Assembly: GCA_019096065.1 (NCBI GenBank)
Contig: JAGUCH010000008.1
Span: forward strand, 6,701,001-6,765,000
Reading direction: 5' to 3'
Length of the DNA stretch: 64,000 bases
Source: Paracyclopina nana
Taxonomy: Eukaryota; Arthropoda; Copepoda; Cyclopoida; Cyclopettidae
In this document: one piece after another, positions 21,927 to 32,639 of the stretch
Layout of the letters: every line of letters begins with the position of its first letter
Numbering within the stretch: the first letter of the stretch is position 1
Made by a program: the position numbers and the translations under genes
The notes under the pieces: model-generated
Database searches by the model: none
Seen by the model: only the letters and a program-made list of their open reading frames with translations
What the model was told of the DNA's origin: nothing

Positions 21927-23357
21927 ATGTGCACAATGATCATGTTGTGCACAATGATCGCGTTGTGCACAATGATCACGTTGTGCACAATGATCGAATT
22001 GTGCACAATCATCACGTTGTGCACAATGGTCGTGTTGTTCACAATGATCGCGTTGTGCACAATGGTCGCGTTGTGCACAATGATCCCAATGTGCACAATG
22101 GTCACATTGTGCACAATGGTCGCGTTGTGCACAATGGTCGCGTTGTGCACAATGATCCCAATGTGCACAATGATCGCGTTGTGCACAATGGTCGCGTTGT
22201 GCACAATGATCACATTGCGCACAATGATCGCATTGTTCACAATGATCGCGTTGTTTACAATGATCCCGGTGTGCACAATGATCGCGTTGTGCACAATGAT
22301 CGCGTTGTGCACAATGATCGTATTGTGCACAATGATCACATTGCGCACAATGATCGCATTGTTCACAATGATCGCGTTGTGCACAATGATCGATTTGTGT
22401 ACAATGGTCGCCTTGTTCACAATGATCCCGTTGTGCACAATGGTCGCGTTGTGCACAATGATCACGTAGTGCACAATGGTCACGTTGTTCCCAATGATCC
22501 CGTTGTCCACAATGATCGCGTTGTGCTCAATGGTCACGTTGTTCACAATGATCGAGTTGTGCACAATAGTCACATTGTTCACAATGATCCCGTTGTGCAC
22601 AATGATCGCATTGTTCACATTGTGCACAATGATCGCGTTTTACACAATGGTCGCGTTGTGCACAATGATCCCAATGTGCACATTGTGCACAATGATCGCG
22701 TTGTATACAATGGTCACGTTGTTCACAGTAATTGCGTAGTGCACAATGATCCCAATGTGCACAATGATCGCGTTGTGCACAATGATCCTGTTGTGCACAA
22801 TGATCCCGTTGTGCACAATGATCCCAATGTGCACAATGGTCCCGTTGTGCACAATGGTCGCGTTGTGCACAATGGTCGCGTTGTGCACAATGATCCCAAT
22901 GTGCACAATGATCACGTTGTGCACAATTGTCGCGTTGTGCACAATGATCGCGTTGTGCACAATGGTCGCGTTGTGCACAAAGATCCCAATGTGCACAATG
23001 ATCCCAATGTGCACAATGATCGCGTTGTGCACAATGATCCCAATGTGCACAATGATCGCGTTGTGCACAATGATCCTGTTGTGCACAATGGTCGTGTTGT
23101 TCACAATGATCGCGTTGTGCACAATGGTCGCGTTGTGCACAATGATCCTAATGTGCACAATGGTCACATTGTGCACAATGGTCGCGTTGTGCACAATGAT
23201 CCCAATGTGCACAATGATTGCGTTGTGCACAATGGTCGCGTTGTGCACAATGATCGCGTTGTGCACAATGATCGCGTTGTGCACAATGATCGTGTTGTGC
23301 ACAATGATCGCGTTGTGCACAATGGTCGCGTTGTGCACAATGATCGCGTTGTGCACA
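21927..23357. repeat. 18-bp minisatellite, large right array
   Basis: Roughly 80 copies of CACAATGATCGCGTTGTG with point variants (GATCGC/GGTCGC/GATCCCAAT). It is the reverse complement of the short array at 4712-4910. Units carry the TTGTGCACAA palindrome across the junction. The length-18 period makes many frames open on both strands (VHNDRV, CTMIAL and others); these are not genes. Higher-order patterning is visible, with CCCAATGTG units recurring every few copies. Confidence 0.97.
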
Positions 23358-23361
23358 ATGC

Positions 23362-23621
23362 ACTTCGCAGGAACACTAAAAGTGATATTTGGCAGAGGTA
23401 CTAAAAAGTACATCTCCTAATAATTGTCTGCTTACAGACTCACACATTCCACATGGAATTGTGTGAAACTATGGCAACAGAGCATGTATTAACTTCGCAG
23501 GAACACTAAAAGTGATATTTGGCAGAGGTACTAAAAAGTACATCTCCTAATAATTGTCTGCTTACAGACTCACGCATTCCACATGGAATTGTGTGAAACT
23601 ATGGCAACAGAGCATGTATTA
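23362..23621 (+). repeat. 130-bp direct tandem duplication at the Pao integrase core
   Basis: ACTTCGCAGGAACACTAAAA and the following sequence occur at 23362-23491 and again at 23492-23621 with almost no differences (CACAC/CACGC). The unit encodes the start of the Pao integrase catalytic core (FAGTLKV...KYIS...CLQTHAFHMEL). The duplication is recent and disrupts the core. Confidence 0.9.
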
Positions 23622-24390
23622 ACTGCTTTTCAAAGGTTTGCGAGCAAGTGCAGAATACCCAAACTGGTGAGATCTGACAATGCTGCGCAATTCAAAGCTG
23701 CCAAAAACTTGGTCTTACCTGACATAGAAAGTCTCCAGTCCAACTTGAACATTGAAAAATGGGAGTTCTCTCCAGTTTACAGACCCCCGAGAACAATGGA
23801 TTGGCTGAACGGATGGTAGGACTAGCAAAGGCAAGACTGCCATGTCTGGAATTCACATAATTCACTTTGGACAGCCTCCTCACGAGCATTAACATGATCA
23901 CTGACCTGATAAACACTTGTCCAATTGAATACTCAAATACAAGCAAAGTAGAAGGCATACTTTGCATCAATGACATAATCAAATGCAGCATTAACTTTGA
24001 CGAAAGTCAGCTTCACATCAAAGCCGAGAACAAATTCTCACAGCTCTACTTGACAGTTCGAGCTTTAATTGACAATTTCTGGCAACAATGGACCACGGCC
24101 ATCCTTGACGAGCTGAAAAAATTCCCTAAATGGACACAATTCAGAGACAATCCAAAACTGGGCGAAATTTGCATCTTAATGCCAACATCCACCAGCAAAA
24201 AGATTGAAAAAATCCACGAAACGAATGGAAATAGGGACGCATCAACTCGCTCATCAAAGACTCAGACAAAGTCATTAGAAAATGCAAAGTCCTCATCGCC
24301 TCAGATCAAACTAAAACTGAAAAATACAAAATAAAACCTGCTAAGAGAGAAATATACTCAATTAGACAAATAATTCTGCTTAATATCCTC
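23492..24390 (+). pseudogene. Bel/Pao integrase catalytic core and C-terminus
   Basis: The frame 23583-23819 reads MELCETMATEHVLTAFQRF and then IPKLVRSDNAAQFKAAKN, the Pao integrase strand bearing the second catalytic Asp (SDNA..F). After a frameshift near 23805, the ERMVG-type block with the catalytic Glu lies at about 23806-23830. The frame 23867-24334 gives ELKKFPKWTQFRDNPKLGEICIL, the conserved integrase C-terminal extension (W..W..~N...G.iVLi). A final frame ends LLNIL directly before the gypsy insertion. Integrase inserts the cDNA; this copy is disrupted by shifts and duplication. Confidence 0.8.
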
Positions 24391-24605
24391 AGTGGCTCCT
24401 GGAACCGCGATACAAAATGGCCTAGTCTCTGCGAATCTCTAAATATAACTAGTTGCTTTATTTGAAGAACCAAGCATATTTATAGACTCAAACAGGAAAG
24501 TGTAATGATAAAGGCAGCTTAACAGTGGAAGGGTTGCTATGCAGAATCGAAGGTTGCAAGGAAGTAGGAAGACGCCTTGATCATCTTTAGAGTGTGCAAA
24601 TCAAT
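24391..24605 (-). repeat. Gypsy A long terminal repeat (3' LTR)
   Basis: The ~185 bp starting AGTGGCTCCTGGAACCGCG at 24391 match 33685-33870 in the same orientation with few differences. The copy then continues into TGTGCAAATC after a short insertion. All genes between the two repeats are on the minus strand, so this is the downstream LTR. Boundaries are approximate at its right end. Confidence 0.85.
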
Positions 24606-24911
24606 GGGGTGGTACGTCGCATTGCCAATGCTGGTGATTAATTGATGGATTTGGCTGTTGTCCGCTTCCAATCTTTGTGCCCAGTGATCAATTTTTCCCG
24701 TATAGACTCGTTGAGGTACCATTGTCGTAAAGTCGGTAATCGGGAAGAGAACAAAGTTAGTTCAATCGACAAAACATTTATCGGGTGCTTGGACTTTGGA
24801 GGAGCGGGTAAAGCCTTGATGTCAACGGATCCGTCTTGACATGTGACTCTCAAGTTGTTGTCATTTGCCGTGTACACCTTGTCCTTGGATTGGTCTGCCA
24901 GTGGTAGTAAT

Positions 24912-26574
24912 TAAGGGTACCAGTACTTTGATCTAAAAAGGGGGTCCGTTTTAAAATCTACATGTTAATGCCTACTAGCGTCTGTTTTATGATCTACTGG
25001 CGTCTTTTTAAGGTCTATGTTGTTGTTTTTGGTAACATTTTTACCTGAGTACTTTGATCTACACACCTGTGTGTTTCGATCTACGGAATATCTGAGTCAG
25101 ATGCTCATTCAACAGCTGCAAATTCTTGCATTTATCAATGCAATGGGTACCTATACACATAAAATCCTTGAGAGGGGCCTCAATTGAGAGGCGAGGCCTC
25201 TTAGCAAAGTCTCCCATAATGCTACAAAAAGTGAAATTATGATTTTTTCAATTTTTCCAAACTTTTGTGAATGTCTTACCTATTCAACAGTCAACAGGTG
25301 AACAAAAAGTGAGACAAGTATCTGATACCAAAATCAGGTTTTGGTAAGCTAAAGTCCAATATGAGAACGCCCTACTAAAACGAAACGAATCCTAAAACTA
25401 GCATTTTGCTCTAAGAGTCATTTAAACGGATGTACTGTAAAAAGTCAGCGATGTGAAATGTCCAGATAAAAAAGTCCGGATGCAAAAAGTCCAAATACTA
25501 AAAGTCCGCTCATTTAAAGACCAGATATCAAAAGTCCTTTTATGTGAACAAAGGATGTCATAAGTCCCAATTTTTACAAGAATAAAAATAGAGAGGGCTC
25601 TTGCAATGATAAGTCTAAAGATCTCCATCGCCAAATGGCAAGACCAGAAAGAGTCAATTTGTAATTTCTCTTAATTACTAATTTCTCAGCAAGCGCGTGC
25701 GCGCATTCCTATGTAGTATGGGGAATATCTATTTATATATGTAAACAATTTATTTCTTTGACAATATCATGGTATCACAGTGTTCCTGGTAAGGTTTTAA
25801 CCTAAACTTTCTTGACCAACTTTCACTCTCATTTTGTAAGGAAGAGAAAAAATGCGCTTTATTTACCCCCTCTGAAATTGGAAAATGAACATAATATATT
25901 TTATACAAAATATTGAATTTGGACTTAATTCTTAAGTTACACTGTACTTATAATATTACGATCATTTGGAAGATGAGAAAAGGTTGTTATTTAGCATAGT
26001 GCAGTTACTTCGAAACCATGGCAGATATCAAAAACTTTTTTACCGGCAATTATGATAGAATTTTATTAGCCAACTTTTACTTTTTCTTAATCAAATTAGT
26101 TAATATTAGTAAACAAACAGTGGCCAATCTAAGATTACTTTGACCCATCCATTCACCTTTCTGGTCTTGATGTAAGTCAATTAATGGAGATCTTTAGATA
26201 AGTCAAACATTACTCAATAAAAGCAGTGTCCGTAATTTTGTTTCATACATGAAATACATGCCTTAATATTTTATCAAACAATTATTGATATTTGTAAAAA
26301 GAATAGTCTTTGCAGAGCGTAATTTTTTACATCAGGACTTTTTACATTTGGACTTCATATATCAGGACTTTTTACATGAGGATTTTATATATCAGGACTT
26401 TTGACATTGCGGACTTTTTACAGTATTCCCCTTAAAACAGACGCCAATAGATATTAAAACTCAGGTATAAAATGGTCTCCAGCCACTCCGCGCTAGATCT
26501 TAAAAATGACGCCGTAGATCGTAAAACGTAAACAACATGTAGTCCTTAAAACGTAGATCAAAGTACGGTTTCCC
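24912..26574. mobile_element. Non-autonomous Mutator-like element in the gypsy A env
   Basis: Arms: 24912-25090 (GGGTACCAGTACTTTGATCTA, GATCTACTGGCGTC) pairs with 26430-26574 in reverse complement (GGGAAACCGTACTTTGATCTA). The arms reiterate GATCTA with TTTTA tails. The flanks GTAGTAAT (24904-24911) and GTACATAAT (26575-26583) are a degenerate 8-9 bp duplication. Excising the element with one copy keeps the env frame open across the junction, which supports these borders. It contains a second nested element at 25428-26429 and, at 25340-25370, a CAATATGAGAACGCCCTA end shared with the small element at 59137-59289. Confidence 0.7.
25428..26429. mobile_element. Inner non-autonomous element with AAAAGTCC arms
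   Basis: A 1,002-bp element lies inside the previous one. The left arm 25428-25570 (ACTGTAAAAAGTCAGC, then AAAAGTCCGGATGCAAAAAG) is matched inverted at 26320-26429 (CTGTAAAAAGTCCGC). AAAAGTCC recurs about every 15-18 bp in each arm. Flanks CATTTAAAC (25419-25427) and CCTTAAAAC (26430-26438) differ at two of nine positions, fitting a Mutator-like duplication. The middle is AT-rich and includes a TATTTATATATGTAAACAAT segment also present at 47885. Confidence 0.65.
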
Positions 26575-28063
26575 GTACATAATCCCCGGGATACTTGGTC
26601 ACTTCTAATTTACATAAGTTGAACGCTTTTTCATAGTCATTTGCAAATAGGGCCATTAAACAGTTGGGCATGGTTGCCTTGTAAAGAAAAGTGATGGAGG
26701 GGCACAAATAGTAATTATGGACATGGTGACATAAAGTTACATCTAGATTGCTTAATACAAAATAAGTCATGCTTTTGGGGTTAAAGGCTAGAACATCGTT
26801 TTCAGGCTTAATTTGGTAAAACTGCATTACGCCATTTGCATCAGGGAGTTGAAAAGGGAAGCTAGAATACTTCCACAAATCTAACAACATTTCAGAATTT
26901 GTAACTGGGACATGAGTCATAATTATAAATCCATATTCAGTGAATAATATACTAGATTCAAGCTGGAACAATTGTTGGGGGTCATCTATCAGAACATTTA
27001 AGTTGTGAGTTGCAGCCATTGCATGAGCATTTGCTAAAGCTTCAGCAGCCTCTTCATACGATAACAAGCCAAATGAGTCTGTGGGTTCTAGCTTGTTGTA
27101 CTGCTGACACATAAACATCAATTTTCTGGTTGAGGGAGGAAATAACATGCTGAGTATATATTGCCAAAATGCTCGCTTCAATTGCTAGTGCGTTTCTAGA
27201 GACCATGGATTCCACTTTGTCTAATACCTTAGTAATCCGTTTAATGTTGTGACTATTTGTGCGGATATTGTTGTCAAGTCCCTCGATAAGATGGATCATC
27301 TTTTGCTGTCTGAATCTCAAATCTTCTATACCATTTGCCAATGCTTGTAGTTTTCCATTTTCAAATAATCCAAAAAGTGTGGCTCCTCCAACCATACCAG
27401 CAAGGCCTGCTAACAGAATTCCAATGAATCGTTTCTCTCTGGTGGCTATTGGGTTGGTGCCAGTTTTCTTCAAGTAGTAGTTGGTCACATCCATGTACTT
27501 TGACTCAAGCTGAGTGTACTCTTCCATAGTTGCACCTGCCAAATGTGTTAGGTCCGCATTGGTTGGGTGTGCTGCGCTTGCTCGCTGTAGTATGGAAGCC
27601 AGTCTTTTTGCCCCAAGTATATACGTAGCCAAGTCCGTGATATTTACAGGTGTCAGTATGTGGGCGTAGTTCAGTGACAAGACAGCTGTTCCCAAATGGT
27701 GAAAGCCGTATTGGGCTCCGGCAGTGTCGTCCGTCACAATGTTATCATCCGTAAGGCACTGCATGTAAAACAGATTTAGTGCGCAGTAAAATGTTATTAA
27801 CCTGATCCAATTTAGTGGAGACATCTTCCTGTTACTTCTTCTTCTTAGTATAAGGCTTATAGGCAGGGTCTCTTGTTGGCCTTTGCTGCTGCTCTCCTTG
27901 TAACTTGGGTTCCCGTGGAACTGCTGGCAGGCTTAGGATTCTGCTTTGTTGGTTCTGGTCGGTCAGGGTTTGGATATATAGGGGCTGCTAGGTCTCCTAG
28001 TGTGAAATCCTTAAAAGGTGATAACAAGTCTCTAACTTTGCCGCTTAGAGAGGTTGGCTTTGG

Positions 28064-29930
28064 CTACAGAGTTGGGCTAGGTGGGCTTTGTGGTTCCACC
28101 TTGATGGGGGTTTGATCTGTAATAGACTGAGGCTGCTGTTCCTCTGACTCCTTTTTATAAGGGATCGGTAAAGGAGTTGGGTCTTGGGGATTTAAGATGT
28201 GAATGTCATCAGGCAAAACTGTAATATAACCTGAATTCCCCTCCCCATGTTTGCCGGGACACAGTGGATTTGCAGATGCTGCATTGTCATTTTTGCAAAC
28301 TTGGCAACTTGCATTTTTACTTAACTCACTGTTCTTTGTTGTCTCTGGCTCCTTGTGCAATTCTGTTGCCAAGTAAGGCCGCAGTCTGTTCACATGCACG
28401 AATCGGGTTTTCTTTGTAAGATAATTCTGGATAAGTGCATTCGTGTCGTCTCTCATGGTCAAAATTAAGTGCGGTCCTGTCCATTCACTTGAGATTTTTG
28501 GGTTGATTTTTCTTAGTTCTGGTTGGTGTAGCCATACTTGCATTCCTTCTGTAAAAACCAAGTTAGGCCTATTTTTGTTGTACTGTGCTGAGTAGTCAAT
28601 TTTATAGCTTAGATTAGACTCCCTGGCTGCTTTTCTTGCCAACATTAGCCGTCGTTTTATCTCTGATGCATAGTCATCACCATAATAGATTCAATCTGGC
28701 AGATTTGGGTCCATCAAATTTGATCTGGGGTGTACTCCAAACATAAGATAGTAAGGTGAGTACCGAGTAGCTTTAGACACACCACTATTGTAGGTTAATT
28801 GCATGGCTGGTAACATCGCTTCCCATTCCAGTGTATTGGAGTCAATCATTTTCTTGAGATAAGTGGCAATGTGCTTGTTGATAACTTCCGCTGCACTGTT
28901 ACATGCTGGGTGGTACGCCGATGTTTGCCTCTTATCAATTTCCATGTATTCGTATAGGGCCTTGCTCAAGTTTGACGTGAATTCCTTTCCTTGGTCTGTT
29001 ACAAATACAAAAGGGGGTCCAAATCTACAGATCCAGTGATTGAACAGTGCGTGGGCCACAGTCTCTGGAGTTTTGTCCGGGAGTGCCACAAATTCAGCAA
29101 ATTTGGTGAATGCATCTGTAATCACTAAAATAAACTTTTTGTTTGCCTCACTTGTATGTAGTGGACCCATCCAATCCGCATGAACCCGCTCAAATGGTCC
29201 TCGAGGTTGTGCATGTGGTTGCAAGTGGGCATTGGGTTTGAAGGGCCGGGGTTTATTTTTGTCACATTTCCAGCATTGGGATATGTAATCCTCAACATCC
29301 TTTTGCATTCTAGGCCAGTAAAATTCTTCTTTAAGTCTTTCCAAGGTTTTGTATATTGCCTTGTGACCCACAGCAGCATGGGCAGACGCCACCAAATCAG
29401 CATGTGTGATGGCGGGCGCCAATATTACCTTTTTTCCTAGGGGTCCATCTTTGTAAAATAATATTCCATCCAATAGTTCGCAGTGTGATCCAATTTTCTC
29501 AGCTAGTTTTCTTAAATCCATGGACATTGTCTTCATGTCTTCTTTTCGTAACCATTTGATAATTGCATTGCATAAGCCATCATCTTTTTGCAGTTCAAAC
29601 AAATCCATATTGTCTTCTTTTGCCTCATGTGCGTAAACTTCTTCACTTTTGAGGCCTTTGCTCTTTTCCATGAGCTCTGGTACATTTCGGGAGAAATAAT
29701 CTGCTAGGTTAGCCTTACCTGGCCAGTGACGTACCACAAAGTCGTATTGACGCATTTGATATTGAAGCCTGTTCAGTGTCCTGGTGTGTTGTTTTCCCAA
29801 ATTTTACAGTGGCTTGTGATCCATGTAAAATCCTATTACTATTAGCTGCTCCCCAACATTTCAAGCATTGGCTATAATTGAATTTATGAGAGTTTTTTAG
29901 GCTTGTTTTTTGCAAAATATGCCTTAAATT
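28064..29930 (-). pseudogene. Gypsy A RNase H end and integrase
   Basis: The pol frame resumes at about 29930 with DHKPL (RNase H), then LNRLQYQMRQYDFVVRHWPG and NLADYFSRN, which end the RNase H domain. Integrase follows: H2C2 zinc motif (AHAAVGHKAIYKTLERL...CWKC), catalytic Asp in VHADWMGPL, Asp in FVTDQGKEF and Glu in SAAEVINKH, all present. A TGA at 28691-28693 splits the frame. The C-terminal part (28645-28064) has the GPY/F-type module (KISSEWTGPHLIL, VHVNRLRPY). The gypsy integrase inserts cDNA in the nucleus. Apart from the stop the core looks complete, so decay is fairly recent. Confidence 0.88.
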
Positions 29931-30076
29931 TTGCGGTTCGCTTTATTGCAGATAGCGAGCGTGAGCTCATCAAAGCTGACCCAGCGGTCTAGCCTTCAAC
30001 ATGCGCCTGTTGCCATTGCGTCTTGCGAACATTCCGCGCCAGCTCATTTGGCCATGTTTTTTTCAGCGCTCGCTAG

Positions 30077-30520
30077 TAGTGATGGAACGAGCCGGAAATT
30101 TTCAGCTTGATCAAGCTTCAAGCTTTTAGAAATGTGTTCGAGTGATCCCAAGCTTTTGAAAATAGTTATCAAGCTTTTTCACACTCAAAATTTAACATTT
30201 CAAGCTTTTCACTTTTTTAGTACTTAAAGATAAAAAATGGCAATTAGTCACCAGATTTGACCAAAATACACACAAAACGTAAAAAATGACAGAAATAGCT
30301 TTAACTTTGATTAAGTAATATGTTCCCTGAAGTATTTGTTAATTTTAAAATCAGCCCTTTTTTCTTTTGATTAAAATGGATTAAGTCTTGAAATTTTTTG
30401 GTGTCAAGCTTTTTCAAGCTTTTCATTTTGGGCTTCAAGCTTTTCATAATTTGCTTATGTAGCTCAAGCTGAGTTTTAGTTTCAAGCTTTCAAGCCAAGC
30501 TGAAACTCGTTCCATCACTA
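30077..30520. mobile_element. hAT-like MITE with reiterated CAAGCTTTT
   Basis: A 444-bp element begins TAGTGATGGAACGAG and ends with its exact reverse complement. The terminal TAGTGATGG resembles hAT termini. Flanking octamers CTCGCTAG (30069-30076) and TTTGCTAG (30521-30528) agree at six of eight positions, the duplication length of hAT. CAAGCTTTT phrases recur toward both ends in opposite orientation. Non-coding. Confidence 0.75.
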
Positions 30521-30574
30521 TTTGCTAGTCGCCAGTTTAGTATTATAGCTATTTCGCCCAGCTGTTTATGTAAT

Positions 30575-30660
30575 CCAATTGATGGCTCAGTGGTAGAGCG
30601 TCGGCACACTACCCGGGTGACCGGGGTTCGATCCTAACTACCTCCTTCCTTTTTTTCTTT
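30575..30660 (+). repeat. tRNA-derived SINE head (pol III A and B boxes)
   Basis: TGGCTCAGTGG (30583-30593) fits an A box and GGTTCGATCC (30625-30634) a B box, 42 bp apart start to start as in a tRNA. A T-rich run at 30649-30657 could terminate pol III. The T-stem and acceptor stem do not pair (the bases after the B box are TAACTACC), so this is not an intact tRNA gene. More likely it is the 5' part of a tRNA-related SINE. Confidence 0.6.
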
Positions 30661-30839
30661 GATATTCAAATAAAATAGATGGCGCAAGGATCAAGTGAGG
30701 TATAATGATCATTATTCACTTGTAGATGCATAATGTTTATTATCCTCCTCTGGATCAAACAGCAATGAAAAATCATAGAAATTGTATGGTCGGAGCTTAT
30801 GTACTGCTCAGTCATCTCAGCTAATAGTAATATTTTTGT

Positions 30840-32593
30840 ACCAGCTAGATAAGTGGAGTAATAATTGATGGCCCAAGTGGCTGCCAGTAATTCCAGTAAG
30901 TAAGGTGTGTAATTTGCTTCATGCTTTAGCAGGCTTCTTGAAGCATAGCGATGGCTGTAGGCTTTCCATTTTGGTATTGCATTAGAACTGCTCCCAATCC
31001 TCCATTGTTTAACCCCATGTTGCCTTGGGCTGCGTCAACAAACAGATGGTAAGGGAGTTTTGGATTAGGATACCCTAGAACTGGTTGGTCACACAAGGCT
31101 TTCACTAATGAGTTGAAAGCTTGAAGAGCTTCAGAAGGTAAGGTTCCTCTTGTCCATTCCAAATTTTTGCAAGCTAGAGCAGTCAATGGTTTAGCCAATT
31201 GGCTGAAATGCGGAATACAGCTGCGGAAGAAATTACACATACCAAGGAAAGCCCTGATGTCCTTCACCGTTTGAGGTGGTTTTGCATTCTTAATCGCCGC
31301 CAGTTTTCTTTTGTTTGGCCCATATCCATCAGGACCAAGCTCAAAACCTAGATACGTACATTTTGGCATACCAAACCCACATTTTGATAGGTTGAGCTTG
31401 AGATTTGCTTGGCGTAGTCTTTTGAAACACTCCCTTAGTCCTTGTAGCATGTCTTTATGATCCGTTGCTTTCACCAGGATATCATCGAGGTATAGTAGCA
31501 CTCTAGTTGGTGTAAGTCCATCAAAAATTCTGTTCATCATCTTCTGAAAGCTGAGTGGCATTGCAGAAAGCCCAAAAGGTGCTCTTTTGAATTGGTAGTG
31601 CCCCAAGCCTGGCACATTAAAAGCTGTCACTGGTCTAGACTCGGGTGCCATTTCCATTTGGTGAAATCCCCACCTAAGGTCTTATTGTGAAAACAACTTA
31701 GTACCTGACCTGCCTATGTCATCGAGGCATTCATTGATGAGAGGAAGACGGTAATTGGAAGGTTTGGTGACTGCGTTGATTTGTCTATAATCCACCACTG
31801 GATGATAACCTGTAGATCCGTCTCCTAGTTTCTTTGGGACACAAAAAATGGGCGATGAATATTCGCTGGTACTTTTCTCAATTACTCCGACTTTTAACCA
31901 CTGTTTGACACTGTCCTGAATAGTTTCCAAATGGGCTTGGGGAATAGGAAATTGCTTCTGATAAACTTTTAGCAGCTCGATATGGTGCTTGCCAAAGGTA
32001 CTTCTTCCCAAGTCGTATTCTGACATGGAGATAACATCAGCATTCTTCAAAAGTAACTTGACATAGGCTTTTCGTTCGTCCTCATCGCAAATATTTCTCA
32101 AACATTTTGAGTCTTCTATGAGTTGTAAAAGTGTCTTTTCCTCATAGGCTAACGGTGCCACCTTTTGTTGTGGTCTTACCTTTACGCTGGAATCCCCATT
32201 TTGTCCTCCAGGTCTTATACCTAGTGTGCCTGGGATTGCATTCAGTTTTTGCTGTGCCTTTGCACTCAGCAACTCGCAGACTTCCATAAGGTTGTCGCAG
32301 GGGAACACTTCGCCAATTATAGTACCTTTCTTTAATTGTACTAGTTCCAGACAGTAGTTTACCACATTGATCCAAGTTGTTCCATCCTCACCAGGTGTCA
32401 CTACAAAGTCATTATTACAGATGGTTTCTGTTGGTATTCGGAGGGCCACTCCCACGTCCTTTTTATAGTAGTAAAGGGGTGCCTTAATCGATGTCATTGA
32501 CGCAGAACTCTGAGGTACATAGAGATCATGCATGAGGCACACTTGTTGAGGCTCTGAAATGAACACTTTATCAGTCACTGCATCATAAGCCAA
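30840..32593 (-). pseudogene. Gypsy A reverse transcriptase and RNase H start
   Basis: The frame 32593-31682 holds a linker then the RT fingers (YSSPIFCVPKKLGDGS, DYRQINAVTKPSNYRLPLI). A TAA at 31682-31684 falls between LFSQ and DLRWGFHQM, in the strand bearing the first catalytic Asp. The frame is otherwise unbroken into 31657-30926 with FNVPGLGHYQFKRAPFGL, the YLDD catalytic box (RVLLYLDDILVKA), the thumb (FLGMCNFFRSCIPHFSQLAK) and the RNase H opening (YHLFVDAAQG). A frameshift near 30930 precedes LLKHEANYTPYLLELLAATW. No D-T/S-G protease motif is visible upstream, so the protease is missing or too diverged. Only point lesions separate this from an open pol. Confidence 0.88.
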
Positions 32594-32639
32594 TTTGTGA
32601 GTAGCGGCTTTTAGGGGTTTGGAAGCCGCCTACAAGTTT

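Larger units (their letters stand above)
24537..27824 (-). pseudogene. Envelope-like gene of gypsy A, split by a nested transposon
   Basis: The frame 27824-27054 starts with a hydrophobic signal-peptide-like segment. It carries a dibasic cleavage motif (REKR) near residue 133 directly followed by a Gly/Ala-rich hydrophobic stretch, then heptad repeats: the layout of errantivirus/gypsy envelope proteins related to class I fusion proteins. A frameshift leads to the second part (27181-26575). A 1.66-kb DNA element (24912-26574) then interrupts it, and further Env-like sequence follows at 24877-24640 in more than one frame. I see no C-terminal transmembrane segment before the LTR. Frameshifts, the insertion and the missing anchor mean it is non-functional. 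Envelope genes in this group are thought to permit particle spread; here this is historical. Confidence 0.75.
29870..30840. mobile_element. Composite insertion in gypsy A RNase H
   Basis: Pol homology stops at about 30840 (YLAGTKI) and restarts at about 29930 (DHKPL). The ~0.9-1.0 kb between has no retrotransposon coding and holds the hAT-like MITE at 30077-30520 and the SINE head at 30575-30660. The exact outer borders are not resolved. Confidence 0.6.

Noticed and set aside
21854..23420. Very long plus- and minus-strand ORFs over the 18-bp array (VHND, HNDRV, CTMIAL repeats)
   Set aside because: They are open only because the 18-bp unit lacks stops; multiple frames on both strands are open simultaneously.
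30583..30645. Functional tRNA gene
   Set aside because: T-stem and acceptor stem do not pair; only the promoter boxes are intact.
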